DNA of 64,000 nucleotides, from NCBI GenBank assembly GCA_026874595.1, contig CM049306.1, forward strand, positions 93,547,642-93,611,641. Reading direction: 5' to 3'. Each line of letters begins with the position of its first letter. Position 1 is the first letter of the stretch. This DNA is from Sipunculus nudus (Eukaryota > Annelida > Sipuncula > Golfingiida > Sipunculidae). Positions 1 to 13,600 of the stretch are shown here, piece after piece. The notes beneath the pieces are model-generated. The model made no database searches. It saw only the letters and a program-made list of their open reading frames with translations, and was not told the DNA's origin. Both the position numbers and the translations under genes were made by a program.

Positions 1-744
1 TTTTGATTATTTAGCCAGTATCATGTAACAACTGATACAACCATAAGTCTTAATTTCAAAAGTCAAACATATTAAAATCTTCAATGAGCACTTGTCTGAG
101 TAATATTTTAAATTTTCGACATATTTATTTATTTTTTAATTTTTTTTATAAATATAACCAACAAGTTAAAAACCTGGAAAACACCTCGAAATTCTGATTA
201 ATTTAATATAATCAACTGCATCCTTGTCTATCATTATTTTGCTTCTTATAATCCCTAATAGTAAACAACAATTTTATTTTATTATTTATGTTTCATTTTT
301 ATGGATGAAAAAGAAAAATACCCAATGGTGACTGCATGGTGTCATTTGAAATACATTTTTGGCCATCCATGGAAGATCAATAATTGATCAGTAATTGCCA
401 GGTAATTCCCTGTAACTCATTAACTATAAAATTCATTTTCCATTTATTTTTTTCAAGTTCTTATGATAAACCAATAATTAAAAAAAAGTTAATTGTTATG
501 TTTATGGCCAAAACAAATACTAGAGGAGGGGGGTTGGACAGATCCAGCTGAAGCCACCAAAGAGCTGGCTGGCTGCAGAGTGCCTCGCTTCTTAATTGGC
601 CTGAAAGGTCAATGTGGAGACATATAGAGGGGCTTAAGTACAGCCTAGGTGTGACATGGTCTCATAAAAACTTTAATAAAAGCTAGTTTTTGATCAATTC
701 CTTTTAAAACTTCAGAATTTAGAAACTAAAATCCTAACGTGTGC
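1..744. other. AT-rich stretch, nothing recognised
   Basis: No open frame of useful length, no RNA gene and no clear repeat unit was seen. The sequence is AT-rich with short A and T runs. A slightly more GC-rich patch around 530-650 has no recognisable content. Confidence 0.6.
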
Positions 745-2045
745 AAGATATGAAAATTAAATCAACAGTTCTTACAGGGACAAAACGTGCCATGGCCAAA
801 GTTGGGCAAAATTTAAGGTACTGATTTTATATTTTTGCTAATAACTTATAAAATTTAAAAAAATCAGAACTAATTTTGGGAATACAATTGAATCTTGATT
901 AAATAATGTTATATCCCTGGCAAAAATTCTCTACCTTCAGCAATGCTCATGTTAAGGGATCGAGTAAATATATTTCTTGATATTTTCCATAGTGCATTAT
1001 GTTTTGGCCGATAACTTAAAACAATTACGCAAAAGTATACTGTTATAATTTCTAGCCATGTGCATATAAAGTGTATAGAAGAACATGTATACTATAAATG
1101 GTCAAAGTCAGATCAGTGGTTTTGTTATTAGGTTGTCTTGAAGTGTAACAATGGGTTTCTAATGGAAAATTGAAGTTTTTTCTTAATATCTAGAAGGAAT
1201 GCAGTCCTAGTGACCAAACTTTTGGTATAGTAGGGGATTTGGGGGACATCTAACTGTATGCCAATTTTTGGGAGCTGAGAGCTGGCCTAGGAAGCTGGTT
1301 AGCCGAGCTCTAGCAAAAAGCATAAAATCTAATACATGATTACTTGAATAAAATCTACAATTTTAGATCAACTGGTTTCAAATTTCAGATGTAAACAGAT
1401 GAAATGCTATTGATAATATGCTGTGAAAATTGAATCCACAGCAGTTACGGGGGGAAAATGTGCCATGGTCAAATCTGGGCAAAATTTAAGGTAATGATTT
1501 CCTATTTATGCTAATAAAATTCAGATCTAATTTTGGGTATACAATTGAATCTTGATTAAATATTGTGACATGCCTGAAAAAAGTCTCTAGCTTCAGCAAT
1601 TCTCAAGTTACGGGAGTGAAGACATTTCCTGAATTGTTACAAAGTGCATTATGTTCGGGCCCATAACTTCAAGAATTTATAAAATATTGAACTAATTTCT
1701 GGTATGTACATAGGAAATATATAAAGGAATTAATACAATTAAAATTATCAATATCAGGTCAGTGGTTTTGATATTAGGCAGTCTTGAAGTGTAACAATGC
1801 GGTTTTAATGGAAAACAGAGGTTTTTCCTTAATATTTTAAAGGAACGAAGTTCGATTGACCCAATTTTCGGTATGGTAGGAGTTTTTGGGGACATCTAAT
1901 GGTATGCCGAATTTTAGATTCGTAGGTCCAACGGTTTCAAAACGTGCCGGTTTTACGGACGGACGGACGGACGGACAACAGGACGGAGGGACGGACGGAC
2001 AGCCGACGGACAAAAGACCACGACTAATAGTCAGCTGAGCTAATA
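745..2045 (+). repeat. Two tandem copies of a dispersed element ending in GGACGG and AGCTGAGCT
   Basis: Two related copies lie head to tail, about 670 bp apart. Matching landmarks are GTGCCATGG with GGGCAAAATTTAAGGTA (near 790 and 1460), CTTGAAGTGTAACAATG (near 1138 and 1783), AATGGAAAA, and ACATCTAAnnGTATGCC (near 1250 and 1893). The second copy ends in a GGACGG-rich tract (1958-2010) followed by CAGCTGAGCT at 2032-2041. The same 3' part recurs near 50225-50545 in the same orientation, and the opposite orientation is found near 47660-48000. This looks like a non-coding mobile element family whose ends carry the GGACGG tract; the class is not determined. Confidence 0.7.
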
Positions 2046-5000
2046 AAAATAATCCTAATTCAAATACTCAATTACTTTTTAATTAAGTGACCATAAGAAT
2101 TAAGATGGAAAGATGAAAATATATAAAAAACATCGATATATATATATATATGTGTGTGTGTGTGTATTTTAAGACGACCTTATTTTTGGCATATGTTAGC
2201 CCTATCGCTTTTTTGGTAAAAACGGGAACTTTGATTTAAATTATAATATCTTTAAACCAACAACCAAAACTCTATTTGTTCATAGTTTTTTTGTGTTTGA
2301 GTAACTTAAATATGAAAGAAAATATTTGTCATTTTAACTTACATACATTTAATTTATATATATTTAATTTATAGTCCCCCCACACACACACACATAGACA
2401 CACACAAAACCCAAATAAATTAAGGATGACTTTTTACCTGATAAAAAATGATAGACACACAAAAAAAAAGTCCATTGGGTATTTCCATGTTATCTGATAT
2501 GAACTTAAAAAAAAACTTGGTTACTTTCATTGGAGGCTTGGAATAACTCAGTTTTTAAATAAATAAATAAACATATATTTAATTAATATTAAAATCAAAT
2601 TAATTTTACAGGTTCTTTCACCGAACGCATACCATATATACGATAACAATTTTCTTAGCTTTGAAATAATGTATATAATTTGTATAAATATATATGTTCA
2701 GGTCTGTCAAAATAAGAATTTATTTACGTTTAATTAGAAAAGATTTAGATAGAGTTACCATATTCTGAGAATAAATATAGGGCGTAGAATTTATTAGGGC
2801 TTAAAACTATTTATATTATTATTATTATATACTATTAATATAAAAATATATATGGCAAAATTGAACCATAGAATTTTTTTTTCGTAGACATAATGCAGAA
2901 CGCTGCATCATATATTTCTACATTTGATGCACAATTATAAACAAATATAACTCAAAGGCGGACTTAAAATAAGGAGCAAGCTTACGATTTTTCTTTTTAA
3001 TCTATTGAGACATAATATGTAAAATTTGGTCAACTTATAGGAAGGATACCAAAAATAAATTGCGACATGGAATTATTAGAGTGGTATTGACAGCATAAAG
3101 ATTGGGTTTATTCCATTTTCAATTTTCAATAATACCATTATTAATGTATATTGTGCTTTATTAATACAAGTATGTAAAGGTTTATATGAAGGGATAGGAC
3201 AAGAGCAGCAAATAGCAAACCGAGCGTTTTGAGTGAACTAAATAAATGAATCCTTTAAAAATAAGACTAAGTAATTCCGAAGAGCAATTATATCTTTGTG
3301 TGGCCTTAACAGCAGTAATATACATCAACAACCATACTCATATATTTAATAAATTACTATGAACTAAAGACAAAATGGGCATTATACAGATGTGTAAAAA
3401 GCACCTCAATATGAACGATGTGTTCTGATATCCGACATCAGACTTCGGACATCCTGGTTTTAGCCCTTATAGTATCAGGACTGCACTGATTTACTTTTGA
3501 TAAGTGGGCGTGAAACGGGACCAGGCCTGTGATTTTTTTCAGTACCTAGCGGCCAAGGCCTGATCTTTTAAAGTTTACACCATCGCTTCTTGAGGATGGA
3601 ATGCAGTATAACTTCATCGTGTATTTTTAAACATGTAAATTTAAACCATAAAAAATATGTTCTCACAATCGTGCGCTTGGGTAGCCTACTCTTGCATCAA
3701 AATGAATGAGCCCAAGAAAGACGTGGGCTTACCGGGTGGACCCACGTTGCCTATGGCTGACGAAATTCTTGACACCTTCACAATGTATACAAATATTCCG
3801 TCCATAGGTCTATTAGCTGTATGTTGTATTGTTCGACTCGCGGCCGAGTTCCAAGTTTCATATAAATTATGTTTAGTGAACGGGTCAACTGGGGTGAATT
3901 CCGGACTGAATTTAATTCAACATTGACAGCTCCTTTCAGTGAGGCAGGGCGTGAATGTGAATCCGATATAGGCCTAATACAAAGTAACTCAAGTAAACTT
4001 GCAGCGTAAAATTCGGAAAGTGAGTATAAATTTTCTTTTATTGAATTATAACTCCTCATAATGTTATCAAATAACTTGAAACTTTACATATCCGGGTCGT
4101 CAAAATTAAGTAAATATTCATTGAAGGGCAATACTGGTAGGCCTAACGGTACTCCCATATATGTTTTTCCATCATATTGTTGGGAGGGGGGAGGGGACGT
4201 ATCATTAGGAGGGGGGGGGGGTGAGGGGACGTATCATATTTGGGGGAGGAGGGGGGGGGCATTGCACCCCCCCCCCCCGTTTTCGCCGCTTATGAACACG
4301 TAAAGAGGTCTAGGACAGGGGCTGTATATATGTCCGTTCGAATTTCGTATAAGGAACACACTGTTGTACATATTTGTCCTCGCCGATGGTTAACAGATGA
4401 AATCTTGAAAAGAAACAGGAAATTTAGATATACCACAACATCGGTGTATAAAATATTTATTATTGGTAAAAAAATATTTACCAATGGTGCATGCATAAAT
4501 ATAAAGAAAATAAGCGTATAATTTATACGTCAAAAAGACGTGTGTCATGCAGAAATTTATTTCCCATAAGCTGATAAGCTGCATAAAATATAACCGCACA
4601 GGAATGGTTATTCAAAAATGAAGACGTTTGAGTAAAATCAACTTGAAATTCAGCAGAGTAATTCAAGTAGGCCTGTATCCTCGATTATGACAGGGTAGCC
4701 TATCATTAATTGCATTAATATTTACATGGTTTCATCAGTAACATTACTATAGTATAAGCAGGCCGGCCTATAATTATAGGCCTAAGCTTAAACAGATCTA
4801 GATTTTTATCTATAGAGGAGTTGATATGTATAGGCCTACATGTATCTGGAATGATTTTCAAACAACTCAGGACTGAGATAATTTTTGGAATAACATGCGT
4901 GCACCCCACTCGATCAAATACCCGGTTTTTATTATATAAAATATAGGCCTTTATATAGGCCTTACCTTCCTGGTAATGGGGTTGCAATGTGGGGATTGTT

Positions 5001-5140
5001 CAGAAGAGTGGACTAATGAAAAATATAATCCCGATGGGTACGTTGATTGACCTTGATTCTGTGTTGTAATGTTTCAACTAGATATAAGTTTCGGTGCGTT
5101 TGATTTATATATTATTGTATCCGCCGAAACGAAGTGTTCA
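2046..5140. other. Intergenic AT-rich DNA with microsatellites
   Basis: No gene is supported. A (TA)n tract running into (TG)n lies at about 2137-2166 and a (CA)n tract near 2378-2408. The short open frames around 3657-4600 on both strands have no recognisable domain, signal peptide or splice context. The motif TAGGCCTA and near variants recur between 4138 and 4965. Confidence 0.6.
4212..4278. repeat. G-run / C-run hairpin
   Basis: Runs of G (around 4210-4221 and 4250-4259) are followed, after the short spacer CATTGCA, by a 12-nt C run at 4267-4278. The last G run and the C run can pair as a hairpin, and the G runs could form a quadruplex. Homopolymer length is also a common place for assembly error. 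Confidence 0.6.
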
Positions 5141-5244
5141 CGCAGGTTCAGTCGCCGCCGCTGCGTTCGTTTTTGGAGAACTAATCTAAGACACATGCAT
5201 GGACTTATCTTTCTAACACTTGGTCACGTGTGAAATGTTGCTTA

Positions 5245-5475
5245 GCAATGATTGGTTTCGCCACCTATAATCCTTTTCGCGTAGTGTTCATCTTTGCTTC
5301 CTATCTTTGAAGTGATACAGGCACATATCTCATGAATGGTTCAATGTATTTTGAAATTTTGCCTGTCCTTTCATCGCTTACACATGACTGGGGCGCCACC
5401 TATAATCACGTTTTTGTAGAATACATCTCGGCATTTATCTCAGGAGTAGTTTGATGTATTTTGCCTGTCAGCAGA
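5245..5475 (+). repeat. Two imperfect tandem copies of a CGCCACCTATAATC unit
   Basis: Two copies of about 140 bp start at CGCCACCTATAATC (near 5260 and 5394). Both end in TGTATTTTG..GCCTGTC (near 5345-5372 and 5456-5469). The phrase GGCGCCACCTAT also occurs in the intron 5 element near 17569, so the two are probably related repeats. Confidence 0.55.
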
Positions 5476-5565
5476 TCTAGGAAACCTTAGCTTTGTACAT
5501 GAGCCTGGTGCCTTCACTTATATTCAATCGTTTTCGAATAGCCTCATCCGTAAATCTGTTTATAC

Positions 5566-5568
<3 letters not shown>

Positions 5569-5638
<70 letters not shown>

Positions 5639-5645
5639 GGAGAAA
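5569..5645. repeat. (AG)n microsatellite
   Basis: An almost pure AG dinucleotide tract, about 75 bp, followed by a G run. It keeps Arg-Glu and Ser-Leu frames open on the two strands; these are not genes. Confidence 0.95.
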
Positions 5646-5786
5646 GGGGGGGGGATTATATACAGCGCAGTTACATCTAACATTAGGACAATATTATTTA
5701 GTTATAAAACTGCTACACATCTAATTAAATACATCCAAAATATAAAACAGGTCTGGATATTAGTTCAACGAGAGTTCACTACAAGG

Positions 5787-5789
<3 letters not shown>

Positions 5790-5841
<52 letters not shown>

Positions 5842-5862
5842 ATATGTATATATATATGTATG
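5790..5862. repeat. (TA)n microsatellite
   Basis: A TA dinucleotide tract, slightly interrupted by C and G at its right end (near 5840-5862). Confidence 0.95.
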
Positions 5863-7100
5863 CATATCACCAGCGCACCAACCTCGCGCAGAAGATTAAA
5901 AAATGACTTGTAGGTTTAATCTAAAATGTAGGTGATAAATGACAAAGAGCCCAAACGGCTTCCTCGCCACTGATTTAATATGTATTCGGTTATAACTCCT
6001 TATGAATGTCCTGCCGTATCATACCGATTATGCATGGGAACCCCTATATGGAAACTATGGCGATTAGTGCAACATTTGATTCCGCAACAGGTGTAGATAT
6101 ATACGCGAGTACACAGGCCTGCCTTGTATATTATATAAGTGAGCCATTATCCGGTTTTAAAGTATAAAGCTTTTTGACAAAGAAATTTTAAATTACAATA
6201 TGTAGTAGTTAATCTTTATTCATTACCATTCATATATTAACATATATTGCCATTACAGTTCTGTATATTTTGTTATGTGTATTAAGTGAAAAATGCGCTT
6301 GAAGTTGAACAATAGACTCTCACAAACCCCCATGCACACTGCATGACCCCCATGCATCATGTCGGTCGGAATGTGTTATCATGGTATTAACTGATCGTAT
6401 ACGATAATGTGTGCAAAGAATAAAATCACCTTTATATACAGTTTTATCATTATAAATGAGATCACACGGCCGTAACGTATCGGATTATCAAACGTCAATA
6501 TGTCATAAAACAAAATTACACTTCATGTGAAAGCTGCTGGTTGGGCAAGTTTGGCTGTGACACCCTAACCGGACATTTAATTACGATGTTTGAAGCCCGC
6601 GTGACCGGACATGCCGAACACAAAAGCCAGGGAGTTATTAAGTGGATATGCCGGAACGGATTAGTATCACATCGGTAAACGTTTCTGTCAGTAGGCGTAT
6701 GCGTACACACAAACAAACAGTATATACCCCCACACATGTACACGTGTGTGTATATATATGTAATTACATTCAACCAGACCCGTTTACATATTTCACTGAT
6801 TAGAATTTTTTGCCTGCATGCCATTTGGTTAAGTGTAAAGTTAACATATCTAATTTTTTTTGTTTATGCCATTATCATACTGCACGACACAGACTTGTTG
6901 ATCAATTAGTAAAAGTGATAATACTTCTTATTTTGCAGGGTTGTGCCGTGTATGATCACGGAGCAGCTATACTCTATTGGGACGAGACGAATACAATAAA
7001 ATCTATAGTTAATACTTGGATCTGATGGATCAATGAAGACATGTTCGAAATAAACTTTGTACGAATAGAACTAATGATAGTATTTAAAGTTAATGATGAT
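5863..7100. other. Upstream flank of the DNase gene, no gene seen
   Basis: No supported coding exon. Small open frames at 6516-6824 (-) and 6810-7025 (+) have no recognisable domain. A splice-acceptor-like TTTTGCAG at about 6932-6939 is noted, so a non-coding upstream exon cannot be excluded. Confidence 0.5.
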
Positions 7101-7105
7101 TAGAC

Positions 7106-7170
7106 CACGTGACATATGGGATACATGTGGATTGGTTATATCTGCGCCGGACTTCAGTCTAGTATATATA
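7106..7170 (+). promoter_or_regulatory. Putative core promoter of the DNase I-like gene (E-box and TATA box)
   Basis: A TATATATA box lies at 7163-7170, 90 nt before the start codon. By the usual spacing of 25-30 nt it predicts transcription start near 7193-7200 and a 5' leader of about 60-67 nt. A palindromic E-box CACGTG sits at 7106-7111 in the context CCACGTGAC, the type bound by USF/MITF/TFE factors in animals. Positions and motifs are seen directly; promoter function is inferred. Confidence 0.55.
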
Positions 7171-7259
7171 GGGGCACCCCTAATGTTACTGTACACATTA
7201 CCGGGGGACTGCGAGGCTGCTGGTCGTATATATGTATACCCACAACATATCTGTATAAA

Positions 7260-7406
7260 ATGATGGCAAATTGGCGTGTATGTTTGCTGATCCTGGCTGG
7301 ATCAGGGCCATGGCTGGCGGAATCATTGAAGATCAGCGCTTTCAACATCCAAGTGTTTGGAAGAACCAAGGCAGGCAAAGCCGATGTCATGGAAACAATT
7401 GTAAAA
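7260..7406 (+). CDS. DNase I-like exon 1: signal peptide and first catalytic strand
   Basis: Codes for residues 1-49. The start is the first of two adjacent ATGs (7260, 7263), chosen because it precedes a clean signal peptide with hydrophobic core VCLLILAG. Farther upstream in the same frame, an ATG at 7116 exists but lies before the TATA box. The family strand LKISAFNIQVFG holds the metal-site Asn. Donor AAA|GTAAGT at 7407 is close to consensus, phase 0. Confidence 0.93.
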
Positions 7407-7606
7407 GTAAGTCCGCAACTGACACAAGCCAGTTTGTACACGCTGAGCTTAACAAATTGGGAGCGTTTTATCACTGTTTATCAGTTGCTACATGGCGAGG
7501 GGGAGGCAAATCGAAACACCACATGAGGTTGCATATCGAAATTTTGCACCATAGATATCTCACGTCCCGTTTCTGGGTTATGGTATAATATCAAACAAAC
7601 AAACGA

Positions 7607-7637
<31 letters not shown>

Positions 7638-7642
7638 AAGAG

Positions 7643-7685
<43 letters not shown>

Positions 7686-10600
7686 TATATATATTTATGT
7701 AAAGGAATGTATTAAAATAGAATTAACATGAAATGTTAAATGTTATTTTACATGGATTGCTTGCAGTGTGTATGAAGCTATATGAATTCTCTATTAGTAA
7801 GTCAGAACAGCTTGTGACTGAGTATTACGTGTTTGAATGCATGGGTAGATTACTAAGAATAATATTAATGATTTCTGAATGTCCTTATGTTATAAATGGT
7901 ACAGCAGTGGAACATGATTGTATACATACAAAAAGTATATATGCTTAATGGACCATTAAATCTGTTCCTTAGACCTACTTCATAAAATTTTTGTATAAAA
8001 ATTTCTTATTCAGCATTTTTGTTCTAGATCAAAGGCGAACATTATACATATATCTATGAGCGCGTGTCTTGTATTGTTCTTTGGGCGCGTGTGTATTATG
8101 TATTGTTGGGTTCTTTGGATTGTGCGTGAAATAGAAGTTTCTAGGCTTTAGGGTGAGAAGCTATAAATTAGGGGCTGTGTTTAGAGCCGGGGGGGGGGGG
8201 GGGGGGAGAAATATTCCAGGGTACACCGAAGAGTGTGAGTCAGTTTCTTGACCTTTCCGATAATTGCAGCGGTTATAGATCTTCTTCGAAATTTGTAACG
8301 GATTTTATATAGTCTTAAGTTTGCCGTTTGGATCACTACCAGAACTTCACTTTTGGATTACAACAGATTGATTTTGTGATTGAACTGGTCTATTATTCTC
8401 TGAGAAGATTTATGTGAACTGTTCATCTGGACTATATGCTTTAAAGGACTTATTGAGCTGTTACAATGGTGGTATCCACGTACTGAACACTTTATTTATT
8501 ATACTGTGTAATTGTATTGGATTTACTGTTATACTGTTGTTATACTGTGTAATTGTATTGATTTAGTGTATTGTAATGTTAGGGTTGTTTTAAGAATAAA
8601 TTATAATTATTTGTTAACAAAAAACCACTGCCTTTTTTATTCATTCCCCTAGACATTTCACGCTGCCTAGTGTTACAGAATCTGATTGTTTATCTCCATA
8701 ACAAAATTTATGCTCGTCACGACTACGTGATCTGTTGTTATTAGGTTCCGTAACACTATGAACGCTGCGTTTTATGTATCCTGCTTTAATTGTGCATGTG
8801 AATTAAGTAACTCTTTTTATACATATATAATCATATCGTTTTCATCAAACGGAAATCATGTGAATGCCCCAAAGTTTCACTTAGTATATCCCTTTTATTT
8901 ACGGCCGTCTATGACGGGACGTATTATTTATGGTATACACGTGTGCACGGTCCGCCCGTAACTTCTGGTGACGCCACGATAGCTTACAAGGGACTTAACG
9001 GATTTTCATGAAACACGTCATAACTACTTACCGATAGATTATCTCGCCCAAGTTCGATTTCCGACAAAATTGCATATTTAATGAGGTCAGAGGTCAACAG
9101 ACTTTGGTGGTGCCGTGATGGCTTACGAATAATTATAACGGACTTTCATGAAACTCATTATAAATATAAAGTAATAGAGGGGCCCTCCTAAATACCATTC
9201 TCGCAAAATTCATGCATATTTTATGTAAGGTCAGAGGTCACAAAACATACATGGTACGGTAATAAAAAGTACACGTCTACTTTGGTAAATTACAAATAAG
9301 CTTCCTAATTAAAATTCTGAGGCTAGTATAATAATTTGCCTCAAGGGAAGACTGGTATAGGAAAAAATACCCCCCCCCCCCATTAATTAAAATAGAATTT
9401 AAACAAAGTTGAAATTAGATCTCTGTGCATGTGCCAAGATTATCAGTAATACAGCTCCAGAATCTAGTGTCAATAATCCACCTTGGCTTTATTCTCTAGT
9501 TTACTGTATCAAAGTGTATGCTAAAATCACAATATAAACAAGGGAAGTTTTCAACAGCATGAAGATATTGCAAAGGATATCACTCGGTTTTATCTCCAAA
9601 CGCGTTTGATAACAAAAAAATATGATTATTAAGGATGAAAACTGGCCAGCTCCACAGCTAATTGTTGAGTCTACAACTATACATATCTGTTTAGGCAAAC
9701 GTCAAATTATAACCACACATATAAATTATGCATGATGTTCAAACACTAATGTCATACATGTTTTTTTTTTTTTTTTTACAAATTAGCCTTGACCTAGAAT
9801 GTGAATGCCATGCTTAATCTGTAATGTGATTCCGTGTGTTGTAATAAGTTGTAACTTAAACGGCCTTAACAAGGCAAGGAATCCCAAATCGGGAACCGCA
9901 ATTGTCAAGGACACCCCTGAACTTCCCAAGACTGCTATAAGAAGAAATAATAGAATATTTGGTATTGAAAAGAATGACAACAAAGGAAGAAAAATAAAAT
10001 GAAATAATTGGTGGTGTTCTTCTATCATTCTCCGTGATAAGACCCATGACAAAGATCTTCACCTCAAAGGTACCCTCTTTTTACCCATACAGGATGAAAC
10101 AATTATATCGATGGACTTTATAGACCTAGGTATATTGAATAACATATAAGTGTTTGCATGGGCTGCCTTTTAGTTTTTGGATCCAAAGAGAACTAAGGTA
10201 TGACACAAGAATGATAGAAAAGAATGACCTAGAAACACAAGTGTCAAGGGCTACGACAGATTAGCCTACCTTATTTTTGAAAAAAAAAGATGATTGTAAA
10301 TACATGATCTTATGCCCCTTGGAATGAGTATATAAACTGCAACATGGTTCATAGTCATGTTGTTTCGCAGCTCATCAAATGTTACTAGTAATTAATTAGA
10401 ATTCCCAAGCAAGTTATAGGGTTTGAGACCATCGTTTACTCTTCATGCTAAACGGGATTTTGAATTACAATTATTTTAATTTCAGGGGACATGAGGGGAA
10501 ATTTAACTTCATGGAATTCAATTGTAGACATATAGAGGCAAAACCAGTATGACAACTTAACCTTATGGGTGATAGAGGCAATCTGAAAATCACTTACATT

Positions 10601-13600
10601 CCAATGCATTGTTCTTAATTTTAGTGTTTGAATTGGATAACATTTTATATATGAAACTATTATAATTATATATAATCATTCACCCGCTTTAAATAATGAT
10701 AAAATGAATATTTGTTCATTTATTATTACAATGAATACCATGGGATGCGATAAAATTTAACACCCAATATAGCACCGAGTGCAGCTGTAATTATATATAA
10801 GAGCGGTATGCCGGGAGATGACAAGATAAGGTCTGTGTGTGTCTATCCTGTGAACAAAGTTTCCTCTGTTCATGACGCGGTCTGCGATTCGACAAAAAAA
10901 CATTGCTTCCTTGACATCTACACGAGCCCAAGCCTAAAATATGGATATTTACCTACAAATGACAGAAAAGAGAGCAAACTACTGAATCCAGACTGCCGTC
11001 CCCTTGTGAGGAGGAATGCACGCTTCCTCTCTTTTTTCAACCTGCATGTAATTTCATCTTACTACCTTCTATTTTATCTTCCTTACTTGTTGTCACGACA
11101 TGGATACTTTTCGGTCCAAAAATTTTGCAAACGTTCTTCGCGTTCCGCTTAAATTCATTTGTTGAATTTGCTGGAATATAAACTAGATATAAATTATTGT
11201 CTAGCTACCACTTGAAACCTCCCCTACGGCCGCAACTGAGCGATAATAGGGAATTGGCCACGGAATGTCAATCCATTCGAATAAAATCAAGGTAAAAAAT
11301 ATGAATACCAGGTGCAAATCTGTGAACAATGACAGTTTTGGAAAGCAAGCCGGTTTTGAAATATAGAGCGAATACGGACATAAGAAAAAAACCCAGAAAA
11401 CAAAATATAGACGATGGTTTTCCGCCCCGGAGGATTTAAGAAAGTCGACCTTCGAAATTATTAATCCAAATATTGATATTGAAATATATTCATTAACCGT
11501 TATAAGCCTTCTCCTTCAATATATTTCGCTGTATTTTTGCACTGGTGAGAGTCTAACTCATTAACACGAGCATCAGTGAAGACAGGGATGCGTCTTCATG
11601 CGGTAAAGACACCCTCTATAGTGGTACGCTTCTTAAAAACCTAAACAAAGGTATAGCAAGACAATGTATAGCAGCTTGCTCACACCCGTGACATGTTAAC
11701 ATCTGCTGATTGGCTGACCTCAGTTTCTTTAGAACCGTTACCAACTCTGAAGTGCATATATAGACCGCGATGTGTTGTCTGTATGCGCACGATCAACTTT
11801 CCTAAGGTTGCATATACATACAGTACGCATAAGTGATCCCTTCAGATTCACCTTTTTGCAAGCCTTTCCACTAAATAATAGTTATTATTTTTATAATAAT
11901 TTAAGCAATAACAGTCATAGGTTAAATTTACGATTATAATATATTGAAAATGAACTTAATGGTACTATTAATACCATAATTATGTTGATTTATATACACA
12001 TTTTATTCGGCGCAGTGGATTCAACAATGTTTATGTAAAAATTGCCCATTTGTTACAAACACAATGCACTACATTTGCAAAGATATATTGTCGTTTGAGA
12101 TTAAATGTATATATATATATATATACCATGATACTGTATGCATATTGAACACACCTGATATGTGAAAAGTTCCCTTTAATCCTGTAATGAATGTGTATAT
12201 ATATATATGGTTTAAGAGAATATAACAGTCCAAGGTTTGTTTCTAAACAGTTAAAATTGTTCAAGCTTCAAATATTAGAGATACCCTCTGGGTTATACAA
12301 AAAAAAACCGGGGAATCATTAGGATCAAACTCCGGTATGTTTGGTTTCCGAATAATTGATTTCATAAAAGCTATATTTATACCATATAAAATAGATCGTC
12401 ATATATGAAATAGAGACCTGAACTGGAAATTTTCGGCTTCAGTGCGAAACTTTGCTAGGTGGTAGGTATGTGTTGTGGTTAAAAATCGCCCAAGGGCGCA
12501 TTTATACGAACTGCAGACTATACATGAATGGAAACAGCCCAGTACACTTGTACAGTGCAATATTTGAGGACGACATGTATGAGGGACCACGTTCATGCTC
12601 TCCAGGCCCTGAAGTGTTTGTATGAACGTGCTCCGTTTTACTATTATATCCGTCAGTGTGGTGTCAGTGTCTGAGTACAGCTTAATTTCCCGAGCAAAGC
12701 CTAACATTCCGACCCTTACAAAATAAACTTATATACTGGACGGGGACCTGGGTCTTGTTTACAGTGAGCAATTAGCTATGAAATTTCCTCGAGCCTTTTG
12801 GTATTTTATACATGAAGAATCGTTTTCAAGTATTTAAAGGGTGTTATATTGGCATCAGCAGATTCATCAAGTAAACATGATTAATAAATGATATTCCATT
12901 ATGTTACAGAAGAGTTACCAAAACAGATTTTACAAAATCTGGTGGGTCAAAATGGTTACATACTGAACAGTTATGTTGACAGTGAGCTCTTTTTCAGTAA
13001 CTGCATGGCGGGGTATCTTCTATACTTTGTCGTAACTTGCAATATTACTGGAGTTGTACAGGTCAATTCACAGCATTATAGCAAGTGAATTATAGTTTTA
13101 TTTTTGCACAAATATATTGGTAACATTAAAGGTAAATGGTGCTGCCGTGTCCAGACCAAGGGCTAAAACATAGAAATGCAAACAAATATTTGACCATCGG
13201 CGACCAGTTCACGGTTTATATCGATCAAACCTTAAAGTTACCGGTTACCGGGTTACGTTTATTTGTGTTAATGAATATATAATGCACTTGTCTATGTTGA
13301 ATCGTCCATGTCCATGATGTTGGTTTGTTGTTGTAGATCATTCGGCGGTATGACATCATTCTCGTTCAAGAGATTCGGGACAGCTCAAACACTGCTATAA
13401 ATACACTTATGAACAAAGTTAACGAAAAGTATGTATTATGTTTTGTAAATAGATAAGACTTAAAGCTGGGCATTTGCTTGAATAAATTCAACAGTTGTGC
13501 CTTGTTATAAGAGTAGTCAAAGTTACCTGGAAAATCAAATTATTTCTTTAAATAATTTGCATTTTCCCCCAGTAAAGTCTAAATCATGAACTGATATAGA

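Noticed and set aside
5477-5789. Arg-Glu repeat frame
   Set aside because: It is the translation of an AG microsatellite.
10808-11152. 114-codon frame in intron 1
   Set aside because: No domain, signal or splice evidence; the TATA-like sequence is only 9 nt upstream of the ATG.
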